A stretch of DNA of 64,000 bases from Roseivirga spongicola (GCF_001592965.1 NZ_LRPC01000028.1:744001-808000); one strand, 5' to 3'. Positions 32,858 to 42,890 are shown, counted from the stretch's first letter. Notes: a model not told the origin generated them from the letters alone. Made by a program: numbers and translations.

Positions 32858-35800
32858 TTATTGGGTTAAAATCAACACAGTTCCTCTAATTATTGACATG
32901 CCGTTTGCAATGTTTATCTCGTAGTAATACGTACCACTCGGCAGCTGCTTTCCGTTGTACGATCCTTCCCAGTTGTTTTGGTAATTATTGGTACTGAATA
33001 CCAGCTGCCCAGTTTGGCTATAAACCTTCACCTGATTATTCGGGTTATCTCGAATGTCATCCACAACCCAAACATCATTTTTCCCATCACCATTTGGTGT
33101 AAAGAAGTTCTTGATTCGAGCATCAGGTTCATCCTTGGTAAAATCCCTTAACCCCTCATTTTCAACATTCACAACAGCAATTTCCAGTGCCTTCTCAAAG
33201 AACAAACCACCAGAATCAGTCGTGCGAATACGAATCTGAAGCACCTCTAGTTCTTCATAGTTCACCATTTGGGAGGTGAACAATTCATCTCCCACTAAGG
33301 CAAACCTAGCGTTGTGTGTGCTTCCATTACCTTCTACTAATTCATAAGAAAAATCGTCCCCAAAATCTTGGTCTATGGTATTCAATAAACCGACAGATAT
33401 TCGCTCCTCATCCGTTTCCTCAATGATCTGATTACTCAATAAAATATCTGTTGGCTGTTCATTTACATCGTTGATGGTGATAGCAAATACCTTTTCACCC
33501 CCCCCACCCCTGCCGTCATCGGTGCTCACTCTTATGGTATAGTCCGATTTCGCTTCATAATTGAAAGACTCAGCTGCTCGTAGCTTGTCTGTGGTTATAC
33601 CAAAGGCATTGTTGTCATCCGCACCCGTGCCTGCCACCAAGCTGTAAGTATGCACGTCTCCCAAATCATTATCGGCCGTAGTCAATTGACCTATTTCATC
33701 ACCCAAAGCGTTGTTTTCATCAATGGCAAGAACGGATAGGCCAATGTCTGTAGGTAAACTATTGAAAGCAATGGTAATCTGCTCAGCACTTTCAAAAGGA
33801 TTTCCAGCAAGATCCTCTAAAGTATTTGCCGGTACGGAAACAGTCACTTCATCATTACTAATAGCAGAAAGTGACACCTCAAAAACAATGTTATCTGTGG
33901 TTGTAAAAGATGTTAACTGTGCATTTGTAAACTGAATATCTGACTCTTCAAAACCAACCACCTCTTCAGTAAAGGTGAAAGTGAGGCTGAACGGATCGAA
34001 ATCATTTAACTCCGCAGGAATATTGCTAATACTCACCTCGGGAGCTGTAAAGTCTGCCATTACACTGTGTTGTGGCGCAGCGGTATTTCCATTAGTTGCT
34101 GCATCTTCTGCTACGTTTGCCGCTACATCAACCGTCACAATTCCGTCAGTTGTTGGTGTAATCTCCGCTGTATAAACCAATGGAGTCACTTGGCTAAACC
34201 CAGAAGCAGTAGCATTTCCTAAGGTAATATCCCCAATGGCAAAACCAGTTACCACTTCATTAAAAGTGAAAGTGGTAGTAAACGCCTTATTGGTAAGTCC
34301 GTTTACTCCACTATCTATGGTTAAGGTTGGGGTTGAATAATCAGCTTGAACATTGAATTGAGCAGCCGCGGTGTTTCCATTGGTTGCGCCATCTTCTGCT
34401 ACATTGGCTGCAACATCTACTGTTACTGTTCCGTCAGTGGTTGGGGTAATATCAGCAGTATAAACCGAGGCACTGGTTTGCGAGAAATTCGATGCCGTAG
34501 CATTGCCCAGAGTAATGTCTCCAATCACAAACCCTGTTACATCTTCACTGAAAGTGAATGTCGCAGAGAAGGTTCCATTCGTTGGGTCAGCTACAGCGCT
34601 AGTAATCGTTACAACTGGATTAGTTAAATCAGCTTCTACATTAAATTGAGTAGCTGCGGTGTTTCCATTGGTTGCTGCATCTTCGGCCACATTGGCTGCT
34701 ACATCTATGGTTACCGTTCCATCAGTGGTTGGGGTAATATCAGCAGTGTAAACCGAGGCGCTGGTTTGATTGAAATTTGATGCAGTGGCATTGCCCAAGG
34801 TTATATCACCTAACACAAACCCTGTTACATCTTCGCTGAAAGTGAAGGTTGCTGTGAAGGTTCCGTTAGTCGGGTCAACTAAAGCACTTGTAATTGTAAC
34901 ATCTGGATTCGTTAAGTCAGCTCCCACACTAAATTGAGTAGCTGCTGTATTTCCATTGGTTGCAGCATCTTCAGCCACATTGGCTGTCATATCAATGGTT
35001 ACCGTTCCGTCAGTGGTTGGTGTAATGTCAACAGTATAAACCGATGGGCTGCCTTGACTGAAGTTCGATGCAGTAGCATTGCCCAAGGTGATATCCCCTA
35101 TTCCAAAACCAGTTACATCTTCGCTGAAAGTGAAGGTTGCTGTGAAGGCTCCGTTAGTTGGATCGGCTACAGCACTGGTAATTGTAACATCTGGATTCGT
35201 TAAGTCGGCTTCTACGCCAAATTGAGTAGCTGCAGTATTTCCGTTGGTTGCTGCATCTTCGGCCACATTGGCTGCAACATCTACTGTTACCGTTCCATCA
35301 GTGGTTGGGGTAATATCAGCAGTGTAAACCGAGGCGCTGGTTTGATTGAAATTTGATGCAGTGGCATTGCCTAAGGTAATATCGTCAATAGCAAAGCTAG
35401 TTACATCTTCGTTGAAAGTGAATGTTACGGGGAAGGTTCCGTTAGTTGGATCGGCTACAGCACTGGTAATTGTAACATCTGGGTCAGTTAAGTCGGCTTC
35501 TACGCTAAATTGAGTAGCTGCTGTGTTTCCATTAGTTGCAGCATCCACAGCCACATTGGCTGCTACATCTATGGTTACCGTTCCGTCAGTCGTTGGGGTA
35601 ATATCGGCAGTATAGACCGAGGCACTGGTTTGCGAGAAATTCGATGCAGTGGCATTGCCCAAGGTGATATCCCCAATCACAAACCCTGTCACATCCTCGC
35701 TGAAAGTGAATGTTGCTGAGAAAGCCCCGTTAGTTGGGTCGGCTACAGAGCTAGTAATCGTTAGACCTGGGTCAGTTAAGTCGGCTTCTACACTAAACTG

Positions 35801-38800
35801 AGTGGCTGCAGTATTCCCGTTTGTGGCTGCATCTTCGGCCAAATTGACCGCTACATCTATGGTTACCGTTCCGTCAGTCGTTGGGGTAATATCAGCAGTA
35901 TAAACCGATGGGCTGGTTTGTGAAAAATTCGATGCAGTGGCATTGCCTAAGGTAATATCACCTATCACGAAACCTGACACATCTTCACTGAAAGTGAAGG
36001 TTGCTGAAAATGTTCCGTTAGTTGGGTCGGCTACAGCACTCGAAATCGTTACATCTGGATTGGTTAAGTCTGCTGCTACGCTAAATTGCGTGGCTGCACT
36101 GTTTCCATTAGTTGCTGCATCTTCGGCCACATTGGCTGCTACATCTATGGTTACCGTTCCATCAGTGGTTGGGGTAATATCAGCAGTATAAACCGAGGCA
36201 CTGGTTTGATTGAAATTTGATGCAGTGGCGTTGCCTAAGGTAATATCGCCAATCACAAACCCTGTCACATCTTCGCTGAAAGTGAAGGTTGCTGTGAAGG
36301 TTCCGTTAGTTGGGTCGGCCACAGAGCTAGTAATCGTTACAACTGGATTCGTCAAGTCCGCTTCTACGCTAAATTGAGTAGCTGCAGTATTCCCATTAGT
36401 TGCTGCGTCTTCGGCTACATTAGCAGCTACATCTACTGTCACAGTTCCATCGGTTGTTGGTGTAATGTCTGCGGTGTAAACAGAGGCACTAGTGGTACTG
36501 AAGTTTGAAGCTGTTCCATTTCCTACGGTAATATCTCCTACAGTAAACCCTGTCACATCTTCACTAAAAGTGAAAGTTGCAGTGAATGTGTTATTGGTTG
36601 GATCTGGTACGGTGCTTGTAATGGTAATGGTTGGAGCGGTCACGTCTGCAGTAATACTAAACTGAGTGGCTGCTGTATTGTCTACGCCTCCAGCATCTTG
36701 AGCACTTGCCGATGCTACATCAACGGTCACTGTGCCATCAGTTGTCGGAGTGATCTGGGCAGTATAAACAGAAGTACTTGTGGCACTGAAGTTAGAAGCC
36801 GTGCCATTTGCAACCGTAATATCTCCTATGGCAAAACCTGTAACTGCTTCGCTAAAAGTAATCGTTATACCAAAACCATTTGTCGGTGAAGTGGCTAGGC
36901 TGCTCAATGAAACTGTTGGCGCCACTGGACTTGAAATCACAGTAGTATTGGCGTCTGTTTCATTTCGTTCACCGTCACTCACTTGAATAGTTAAAGTTGT
37001 CTTCTCAGTACTTCCTGAGCCACCCCTATTATCTGTTGGGTTAAATACCAAAGCTCTTAAACTGGCTTGCAAACTGGCGGCATCAGTACTTGCTAAGGTA
37101 TATGGCCCCGAACCCGTAAGACCTGTTCCTGACAAGACTCCTTTGGCATTGTCGTCTAAGGTTATGGTGGCTGAAACATTGTCCCCATTAGGGTCGGCTA
37201 CGGTAATTGCCGAAAATGGACTCATTGTAGCATTGTCGTTTACCGCCTGATTCGCAACAGCACCAGTAGTTACAGGGGCAGCCAAGGAGTATTCGTTGAT
37301 GTCTTTTCCTTCAAAACCTAGTACAAACATTTTGGTACCATCAGAACTGAAAGTAACTGAATTAGGTTGACCATCTTGTGAAGCTACAGAAAAACGTGCT
37401 GCATTACCTGCAAAAGTAGCCGTAGACAAATCAAAAGCGGTAGTCAGTGTGTATTGGTTAATATCATCACCAGAGGAACCCATTAACAACAAATTGAGGC
37501 CGTTGTTCACAAATACAATAGACTGAGGAAACAACTCTTGCGTCCCTACGAGTAACCTTTTGCTGTAAGTAGCAGAAGAAACATCAAAGGCCTCTGAAAG
37601 TATATACTCATTCACTGCATCATTATCGCTGCCAGCCACATACATTTTAGTGCCATCATGATTGAATGTGAGTGATGTTGGGTTGGTTTCTTGGGCTGCC
37701 ACAGAAAAACGCTCTGCGTTTCCGGCAAAAACGGCCGTAGAAACATCAAAAGCAGTGGAAAGGTTATATTCATTGACATCGTCACCAATTGTTCCCATTA
37801 CAAACATTTTGGAGCCATCATTATTGAAAGCAAAAGAGCGTGGAACAGTTTCTTCCGCTGCTACTGAAAAGCGCTCGGCATCCCCAGCATAAACTGCTGA
37901 AGTAATATCATAAGCAACAGACAGATTGTATTCATTGATATCATCACCACTACTCCCCATTACGTACAACTTTGTGCCATCCAGATTAAAAGCCATGGAT
38001 CTGGGCTGACTCTCTTGCGCAGCCACTGAAAAACGGTCTTCATTGCCAGTAAATATGGCCTTAGATAAATCAAAGGCACCCGAAATGGTATTGATATAAT
38101 TTGGCTTTGTCAGTGTTCTTGAGCAGCCGTCAATATCACTGACAGTTAGGCTTACATCGAAAGTACCAGATGTAGCATAAGTATGTGTAGGGTTCTCTAA
38201 GTTAGAAGTTGAACCATCTCCAAAATCCCACAGCCAACTAGTAATAGGAGCGCTTGAAGTAGCTTGGCTTTGAAAAGTTACTGCGCCAGGTCCATCCAAC
38301 ACGGTGCTGCTAGTGGCTATAAACCCAACATCAGGACCTAGGACCTGAACGTAATTAGTTCTGATTTTTTCATGAGTGCATCCTCCAGAATCTGTAATTC
38401 TTAATTTTACAGTGTAGTTTCCAGGTTTATCATAAACATGTGAAGGGTTTTGACTTGTTGAGGTACTTCCTTCGCCAAAATCCCAAGCCCAGCTGGTAAT
38501 GGTATTGGCACCTGAAATAGAAGAAGCATCTGTAAAATTTACCGTCAATGGCCCACAATTAAATATAGGGGTTGCTGTAAAATCTGCAGTAGGCACTGAA
38601 ATGGAAACTGTTTCAGTATAAGTATCTGTGTAACCGAAAATGGTATCTTGAATCGTTAGTTTAACAGTAAAGTCTCCAGAGGTTGTGAAAGTATGAATAG
38701 GATTCTTGATAGTTGATGTTCCTCCATCACCGAAACTCCATGACCATACATCAGGATTTACTGATTGATCTGTAAAAAAAACTGTGTGTGGTATAGAACA

Positions 38801-39022
38801 TCCTGAACTTGGGTTTAAAGTAAACTTTGCATCAAAAGTTTGAGCTTTAATATTAGATATTAAGACAAAAAATATGGTTAAAAATAACCCAATAACATTT
38901 CTGACTGATATTGAAACCCTAACATTTCTTAAGTTTCTAATTAATGAATAATACCTCCAAAGGTTCGAACCATATTGACCCTGAGTATAGACTGATAATA
39001 GCTGGACTAGCTGACTTTGCAT
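32858..39022 (-). CDS. Giant T9SS-secreted adhesin with PKD, Ig-like and cadherin repeats
   Basis: 2054 aa. An extended N-terminus precedes the hydrophobic signal (NVIGLFLTIFFVLISNIKA, ~43-61). Then: three PKD domains (WSWSFGDGGTST, WAWDFGEGSTST, WLWDFGDGSTSN; ~63-310); five repeats with RFSVAAQE and DGTKLYVMGSSGDDINEY that look like a beta-propeller (~315-590); eleven ~96-aa Ig-like units (~697-1760); two cadherin-like domains; and a type B sorting domain (NFFTPNGDGKNDVW, PSGTYYYEI; ~1965-2054). Exported by type IX secretion with the PorP/SprF partner encoded next. Likely surface adhesion or gliding. Confidence 0.9.
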   Translation of the reverse strand: MQSQLVQLLSVYTQGQYGSNLWRYYSLIRNLRNVRVSISVRNVIGLFLTIFFVLISNIKAQTFDAKFTLNPSSGCSIPHTVFFTDQSVNPDVWSWSFGDGGTSTIKNPIHTFTTSGDFTVKLTIQDTIFGYTDTYTETVSISVPTADFTATPIFNCGPLTVNFTDASSISGANTITSWAWDFGEGSTSTSQNPSHVYDKPGNYTVKLRITDSGGCTHEKIRTNYVQVLGPDVGFIATSSTVLDGPGAVTFQSQATSSAPITSWLWDFGDGSTSNLENPTHTYATSGTFDVSLTVSDIDGCSRTLTKPNYINTISGAFDLSKAIFTGNEDRFSVAAQESQPRSMAFNLDGTKLYVMGSSGDDINEYNLSVAYDITSAVYAGDAERFSVAAEETVPRSFAFNNDGSKMFVMGTIGDDVNEYNLSTAFDVSTAVFAGNAERFSVAAQETNPTSLTFNHDGTKMYVAGSDNDAVNEYILSEAFDVSSATYSKRLLVGTQELFPQSIVFVNNGLNLLLMGSSGDDINQYTLTTAFDLSTATFAGNAARFSVASQDGQPNSVTFSSDGTKMFVLGFEGKDINEYSLAAPVTTGAVANQAVNDNATMSPFSAITVADPNGDNVSATITLDDNAKGVLSGTGLTGSGPYTLASTDAASLQASLRALVFNPTDNRGGSGSTEKTTLTIQVSDGERNETDANTTVISSPVAPTVSLSSLATSPTNGFGITITFSEAVTGFAIGDITVANGTASNFSATSTSVYTAQITPTTDGTVTVDVASASAQDAGGVDNTAATQFSITADVTAPTITITSTVPDPTNNTFTATFTFSEDVTGFTVGDITVGNGTASNFSTTSASVYTADITPTTDGTVTVDVAANVAEDAATNGNTAATQFSVEADLTNPVVTITSSVADPTNGTFTATFTFSEDVTGFVIGDITLGNATASNFNQTSASVYTADITPTTDGTVTIDVAANVAEDAATNGNSAATQFSVAADLTNPDVTISSAVADPTNGTFSATFTFSEDVSGFVIGDITLGNATASNFSQTSPSVYTADITPTTDGTVTIDVAVNLAEDAATNGNTAATQFSVEADLTDPGLTITSSVADPTNGAFSATFTFSEDVTGFVIGDITLGNATASNFSQTSASVYTADITPTTDGTVTIDVAANVAVDAATNGNTAATQFSVEADLTDPDVTITSAVADPTNGTFPVTFTFNEDVTSFAIDDITLGNATASNFNQTSASVYTADITPTTDGTVTVDVAANVAEDAATNGNTAATQFGVEADLTNPDVTITSAVADPTNGAFTATFTFSEDVTGFGIGDITLGNATASNFSQGSPSVYTVDITPTTDGTVTIDMTANVAEDAATNGNTAATQFSVGADLTNPDVTITSALVDPTNGTFTATFTFSEDVTGFVLGDITLGNATASNFNQTSASVYTADITPTTDGTVTIDVAANVAEDAATNGNTAATQFNVEADLTNPVVTITSAVADPTNGTFSATFTFSEDVTGFVIGDITLGNATASNFSQTSASVYTADITPTTDGTVTVDVAANVAEDGATNGNTAAAQFNVQADYSTPTLTIDSGVNGLTNKAFTTTFTFNEVVTGFAIGDITLGNATASGFSQVTPLVYTAEITPTTDGIVTVDVAANVAEDAATNGNTAAPQHSVMADFTAPEVSISNIPAELNDFDPFSLTFTFTEEVVGFEESDIQFTNAQLTSFTTTDNIVFEVSLSAISNDEVTVSVPANTLEDLAGNPFESAEQITIAFNSLPTDIGLSVLAIDENNALGDEIGQLTTADNDLGDVHTYSLVAGTGADDNNAFGITTDKLRAAESFNYEAKSDYTIRVSTDDGRGGGGEKVFAITINDVNEQPTDILLSNQIIEETDEERISVGLLNTIDQDFGDDFSYELVEGNGSTHNARFALVGDELFTSQMVNYEELEVLQIRIRTTDSGGLFFEKALEIAVVNVENEGLRDFTKDEPDARIKNFFTPNGDGKNDVWVVDDIRDNPNNQVKVYSQTGQLVFSTNNYQNNWEGSYNGKQLPSGTYYYEINIANGMSIIRGTVLILTQ
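34340..36355 (-). repeat. Tandem 288-bp repeats inside the adhesin gene (7 near-identical units)
   Basis: Seven in-frame units of 288 bp (96 aa) encode the Ig-like motif from LTNPxVTITSxVADPTNG to ATNGNTAATQFSVEAD. Four more diverged units flank them (up to ~36930 and down to ~33740). Units differ mostly in single bases, which implies recent duplication or gene conversion. Confidence 0.9.
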
Positions 39023-39039
39023 GATTAATTAGGCGAGAA

Positions 39040-39089
39040 CAAATTTAAAGCTCAAGTACTAGGCAAAAAATACGTAGCGATACGTATTT
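39040..39089 (-). promoter_or_regulatory. Adhesin promoter with TACGTA-N4-TACGTA operator
   Basis: Operator TACGTA-gcga-TACGTA at 39071-39086, extended to AAATACGTA...TACGTATTT (39068-39089). Reading toward the gene (minus strand): 4 bp, TTG (39066-39064), 16 bp, and the perfect -7 box TAAATTTG (39047-39040), then 17 bp to the ATG. A site just upstream of the -33 suits activation by a LuxR-type regulator. The same motif occurs at 42830-42845. Confidence 0.6.
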
Positions 39090-39116
39090 AATAAGCTCAA
39101 ATGTGATAAACAGCTT

Positions 39117-42100
39117 TTATTTAGGGATTATCAGTGAGATGATTGTACCCAAATCACCAGATTCAATACGTACCTTTCCCTTCAGCATTGCCATTCTTTC
39201 TTGGAGCGTTTTCAGTCCTAGTGAACTACTGGATTGTTGTTCATCTTCAATTGAAAAGCCTTTACCGTTGTCTTGAATATTAATCAGCACCTTGTTCTTT
39301 TTATGAACAATCGTAAGCTTGGCAGAAACGGCATTGGCGTGCTTTACAATATTGTTTAATGCTTCTTGAATAATGCGATAAAGGTTGAGTTCTTCCTCTG
39401 CATCAAAAAGGCCATCAATGTTTTCTAGTTCAATTGCGAAGAACACTTCTGTATTTTCATCGAGTTTGCGGATTAACTCTTCTAGTGCCGCTGTAAGCCC
39501 TAGCCTACTGAGCACAACTGGATGTAGGTTTCTGGTTATGCTTCTCACCTCCTCTAAGGTAGCACTAACGTTCTTCACCATTTGCTGATCTCGGCTGGCA
39601 TTGGCTTGGTTTTTTAGAAGAATTAGCTGCTGACCTACGCTATCGTGCAGGTCGCGAGAGATTCTCATGCGCTCCTCTTCCTGAACCTTCAGAAGTGATC
39701 TGGAGTAATGCTGCCCCAGCGCACGGGCCTTATTCGCCTGCCTGATAAAATAGTAACTAATCACAACAACCAGCAGCAGACATAACAGTCCAAACCAGAA
39801 AGTTCTATAGAAGAACTCCTTCGCATGAATGTTCAGCATTAAATCTTTACCAAAAGGAGTACCTTCAGAATCGACCATTCTTACCTTTAATAGGTATTGC
39901 CCAGCACCCAAGTTATTGAATTGGATTTCACCCGGCTGCTTAATCGGTAGCCATTCTCCATCATTCAATTTAAACTCCATAATTACCTGCGTAGGCTGAG
40001 TGAGCCCAACAGGTGCCACCTGAATTCTTAAGAATTTATTTTCCGCAGGTAATGAAACGTCCTTAACGTCAGCCAACTCTGCATGTGCTGTAATATTGGT
40101 ATTCGTATTAGATTTATTATCGAAGTAAGTAAGGCTAGTAAGTACTACTTCACCACCTTTCTCAAGCTTCTTGAGGTCTTTTGGGTGGAAAAAATTTAAC
40201 CCTCTAATGGCACCTAAGAATACGCCTCCATCTTCAGTCTGAAGAAAACTGTACCTATTGAATTCATTGTTGCTAAAGCCATCATCCTCAATAAACCTTT
40301 GGACTTCTTTAGAACCTATATAATACTTTATAAGACCAGCAAATGTGGCAAACCACAAGTTGTTCTCCTTATCTTCAAACACCGTTGCTATGGGGCTTGC
40401 CGCTGGATCGGTAAAAATTAACTCCGGTTTGCTGCCTTCATCCTTTATGCGGTAAACCCTGCCATCATTAGTTGTAAACAACAAGCCCAACTGTGTCGAA
40501 ACACGCAACATCATTAGCTTATCGGATGAAATAGGAATATCTATAAATGTCTCATGGCCATCATTATACTTGAATAATCCATCTACAGTTGACGCATAGA
40601 AACTACCGTCAAATTTCGCCAAATCTAATACTCTCAATGAATCATTTTTTGATAGTACCTTATTGACCCTATCGGTTTTATCGAACTCCATTAAAGGGAA
40701 ATAAGTAGCGCCATAAACTATTCTATCTCCATCATCTACCATTGCCGAAATAGGGTAATGCCTGAACCTTTCCACTTCATGAGTAGCTGTATCTATAAGT
40801 ATAATTCCCTCATTGTAATTGGTCCAGACGCCCTCTCCGCTTAAGAAAACACCTCTGATCTCTGAAGGAAAGAATGGTTGGCCATTACTAAACAATGGGT
40901 ATTGTTCTACAGTGTTTTTCTCAATATTTATTAGAAAGAGGCCATTGGCCTCGGTGGCGGCTAAATACTGATTGCCTCGGTAGTGGGCAATGCTTCTAAT
41001 ACTGTAGTCTTCTAGAAAGTTATTTACGCTTGTATTTTTAAACACTATCCGAGTTAGCCGGCCAAGCTCTGCCAAGTACAATTCTTTATGTAAATCGTGA
41101 CTACCTGCGTTAATAAGATCTTTTACATCCACCAGTACTCTGGCAGCTTGATTGCCCTGTTGTAGATATTCCCTTTTGATCAGGTTTTGATTTCCAGCCT
41201 TGCTGAACCAAGCCACATTACCGAAGCTATCATTGATTGCATTTCGACTCTGAAAGAGGCTTGTTACATGTGGATCTGTCAAACTGGGTATCTCGAATTC
41301 ACTTTGTGACCAAGACATGGTTTGTTCATGATATTCATAAACTCCCTTATCGTACTTTAAAACGAAGTGATGAGCATCTTCGAACCAAAAATGGTCTACG
41401 AGTGCCATAACCTCTGAGTTTGTTGCCTTTTTGAGGCCGAAGTCCTCGTAATTAAAAACCTTCAGTATGTCTCCATTTGGTGCATATACGATCACCCCAA
41501 CTCTGGCTTCCGAAACAAGGAAATGATCGTTAAAAGCAATAACCTGATACAAGTACGACTGTCCGCTCTCGGTGTGGAGCTTGAATAGCTTCTCAAAGCT
41601 TAAATCGCTATTTAACCGATATAAATAAGTTTCTTCACCCTCATCTAGCACTATAAAAGTGTCTTCTTTTTGCACAAACATGTTGGCAATATCAATGCGA
41701 CCAACCACTGTTGGTAACGTGATGGGCTTAAAATCTAGAGTAGATGGATCAAACAGAAATAACTTATCCGAATGGTTAGAAATTAGAGATAGATAGAATA
41801 AACCATCACTTCTCTCATACAAATTGACCACCCGCGGAGAGAACTTGTCATCGACTGGTATGGCTACGGTATGGAAATTATAACCATCGAACCATTGCAG
41901 TTTGGGTGTATTTTGAAGAAAGGTGCTTGCGCCTAAGTCAGACTCTAATCCGCTGATCCAAAGCCAACCTGCATTGTCAAACGCCAAAGACTGAATATCT
42001 CCAACTTCTAAACCGTCTTGCACATTGAAGTGCTGAACGGACAATATATCTTTATCATTATAACTCTGCCCAAACAGCGGTACCATGACAACCAAGAGCC

Positions 42101-42143
42101 ACAAAAAACATATCCGTTTTAGAGATTGGTAAAACGCTAGCAC
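39117..42143 (-). CDS. Two-component sensor histidine kinase with periplasmic propeller (LytS/NarX-like HisKA_3)
   Basis: 1008 aa. Starts at GTG 42143, overlapping the regulator stop as TAGTG. Signal peptide ends VPLFGQS. Residues ~30-650 are two-component-regulator propeller repeats (FDNAGWLWISGL; EDKENNLWFATFAGLIKYY), then a Y_Y_Y domain (~680-770, NNLGAGQYLLKVRMVDSEG), one membrane helix (~785-803), then HisKA_3 with the phospho-acceptor in RMRISRDLHDSVGQQL (His ~831) and a HATPase (ALNNIVKHA, DNGKGFS, LGLKTLQERM). Kinase of the regulator gene upstream; probably senses an extracellular ligand. Confidence 0.92.
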   Translation of the reverse strand: MLAFYQSLKRICFLWLLVVMVPLFGQSYNDKDILSVQHFNVQDGLEVGDIQSLAFDNAGWLWISGLESDLGASTFLQNTPKLQWFDGYNFHTVAIPVDDKFSPRVVNLYERSDGLFYLSLISNHSDKLFLFDPSTLDFKPITLPTVVGRIDIANMFVQKEDTFIVLDEGEETYLYRLNSDLSFEKLFKLHTESGQSYLYQVIAFNDHFLVSEARVGVIVYAPNGDILKVFNYEDFGLKKATNSEVMALVDHFWFEDAHHFVLKYDKGVYEYHEQTMSWSQSEFEIPSLTDPHVTSLFQSRNAINDSFGNVAWFSKAGNQNLIKREYLQQGNQAARVLVDVKDLINAGSHDLHKELYLAELGRLTRIVFKNTSVNNFLEDYSIRSIAHYRGNQYLAATEANGLFLINIEKNTVEQYPLFSNGQPFFPSEIRGVFLSGEGVWTNYNEGIILIDTATHEVERFRHYPISAMVDDGDRIVYGATYFPLMEFDKTDRVNKVLSKNDSLRVLDLAKFDGSFYASTVDGLFKYNDGHETFIDIPISSDKLMMLRVSTQLGLLFTTNDGRVYRIKDEGSKPELIFTDPAASPIATVFEDKENNLWFATFAGLIKYYIGSKEVQRFIEDDGFSNNEFNRYSFLQTEDGGVFLGAIRGLNFFHPKDLKKLEKGGEVVLTSLTYFDNKSNTNTNITAHAELADVKDVSLPAENKFLRIQVAPVGLTQPTQVIMEFKLNDGEWLPIKQPGEIQFNNLGAGQYLLKVRMVDSEGTPFGKDLMLNIHAKEFFYRTFWFGLLCLLLVVVISYYFIRQANKARALGQHYSRSLLKVQEEERMRISRDLHDSVGQQLILLKNQANASRDQQMVKNVSATLEEVRSITRNLHPVVLSRLGLTAALEELIRKLDENTEVFFAIELENIDGLFDAEEELNLYRIIQEALNNIVKHANAVSAKLTIVHKKNKVLINIQDNGKGFSIEDEQQSSSSLGLKTLQERMAMLKGKVRIESGDLGTIISLIIPK

Positions 42144-42778
42144 TAGTTTAACAAGTGTTTATTCTGAAGTACCCACGCAATTAACCCATTAGACTTACCT
42201 TCCAGATTCAATTTCTGAATAATGTTACTCCTGTGTTTTTCTACGGTTCGTTCCGAAATAAATAGGTTTTCAGCTATCTCTCGAGTGGATTGGTTTTTAG
42301 AAATAAGCTTGAGGATTTTTCGCTCAGATGGAGTGAGCGACTCTACTCTTTCCAATGCAGATTGAGCATTCTTCACATCCTTTAATTGAAACGCCTTGCT
42401 GAAGTATTGACCGCCATTTTCTACTTCTTGAATGCAGTTATCTATTTCCTCCAGCGCGTCTTCCTTTAAAAGATAACCCGAAACATTCAGGCTTTTAGCT
42501 CTAGCAATAAACTCTGTTTCCTTATGGTATGAAAGAATAATAAACTTTGTATTGTAACTGTGCTCCATGCAATATTTAGCCACAGAAAGCCCATCCATTT
42601 CAGGCATTTCGATATCCAAAATAGCAATTCTAGGTGCCAATTCGGTAATAATCTTCAATATTGACTTTCCATCTTTTGCTGTGGCTAACACCTTGTACCC
42701 TTTTGCTATCAGGTTTACTTCTAGCCCTTCTAGTAACAATGGGTGGTCGTCTGCCAATACAATGGAAATGTCATTCAT
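42143..42778 (-). CDS. LuxR/NarL-family response regulator
   Basis: 211 aa. Receiver domain: acidic pair in VLADDHPLLLEG, phospho-acceptor Asp in IAILDIEMPEMDG (~56), and Lys in GYLLKEDA. C-terminal helix-turn-helix LTPSERKILKLISKNQSTRE followed by LFISERTVEKHRSNIIQKL. Encoded just before its kinase (1-bp overlap). NarL-type regulators bind inverted repeats; a perfect 6-4-6 palindrome lies upstream of this gene and of the adhesin operon, making autoregulation and adhesin control the most economical reading. Confidence 0.95.
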   Translation of the reverse strand: MNDISIVLADDHPLLLEGLEVNLIAKGYKVLATAKDGKSILKIITELAPRIAILDIEMPEMDGLSVAKYCMEHSYNTKFIILSYHKETEFIARAKSLNVSGYLLKEDALEEIDNCIQEVENGGQYFSKAFQLKDVKNAQSALERVESLTPSERKILKLISKNQSTREIAENLFISERTVEKHRSNIIQKLNLEGKSNGLIAWVLQNKHLLN

Positions 42779-42797
42779 GTCAATTAGATAACTAACG

Positions 42798-42847
42798 CTA
42801 AGATAATGCTAATTGGCACTACAAGGGAATACGTAATGCTACGTAAT
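42798..42847 (-). promoter_or_regulatory. Regulator promoter with TACGTA-N4-TACGTA operator
   Basis: TACGTA-atgc-TACGTA at 42830-42845. On the minus strand: 5 bp, TTG (42824-42822), 16 bp, TATCTTAG (42805-42798, one mismatch to TAnnTTTG), then 19 bp to the ATG at 42778. Spacings match the adhesin promoter almost exactly. Confidence 0.6.
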
Positions 42848-42890
42848 TACATTTTGGGATATGCAATATTCGCTCTCAAACTGAAAAAAA

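Noticed and set aside
34340-36355. Regular repeats resembling a CRISPR array
   Set aside because: The period is 288 bp, there are no short spacers, and the units encode a continuous protein domain.
34346-36889. Several plus-strand open frames of 66-93 codons opposite the adhesin repeats
   Set aside because: They recur once per 288-bp unit, are Cys/Ser-rich shadows of the Ig-like coding frame, and lie on the opposite strand of a clear gene.
38962-38975. GGTTCGAACC, a tRNA T-loop-like string
   Set aside because: It lies inside the adhesin coding region and has no acceptor, D or anticodon stems around it. I found no tRNA or rRNA in the window.
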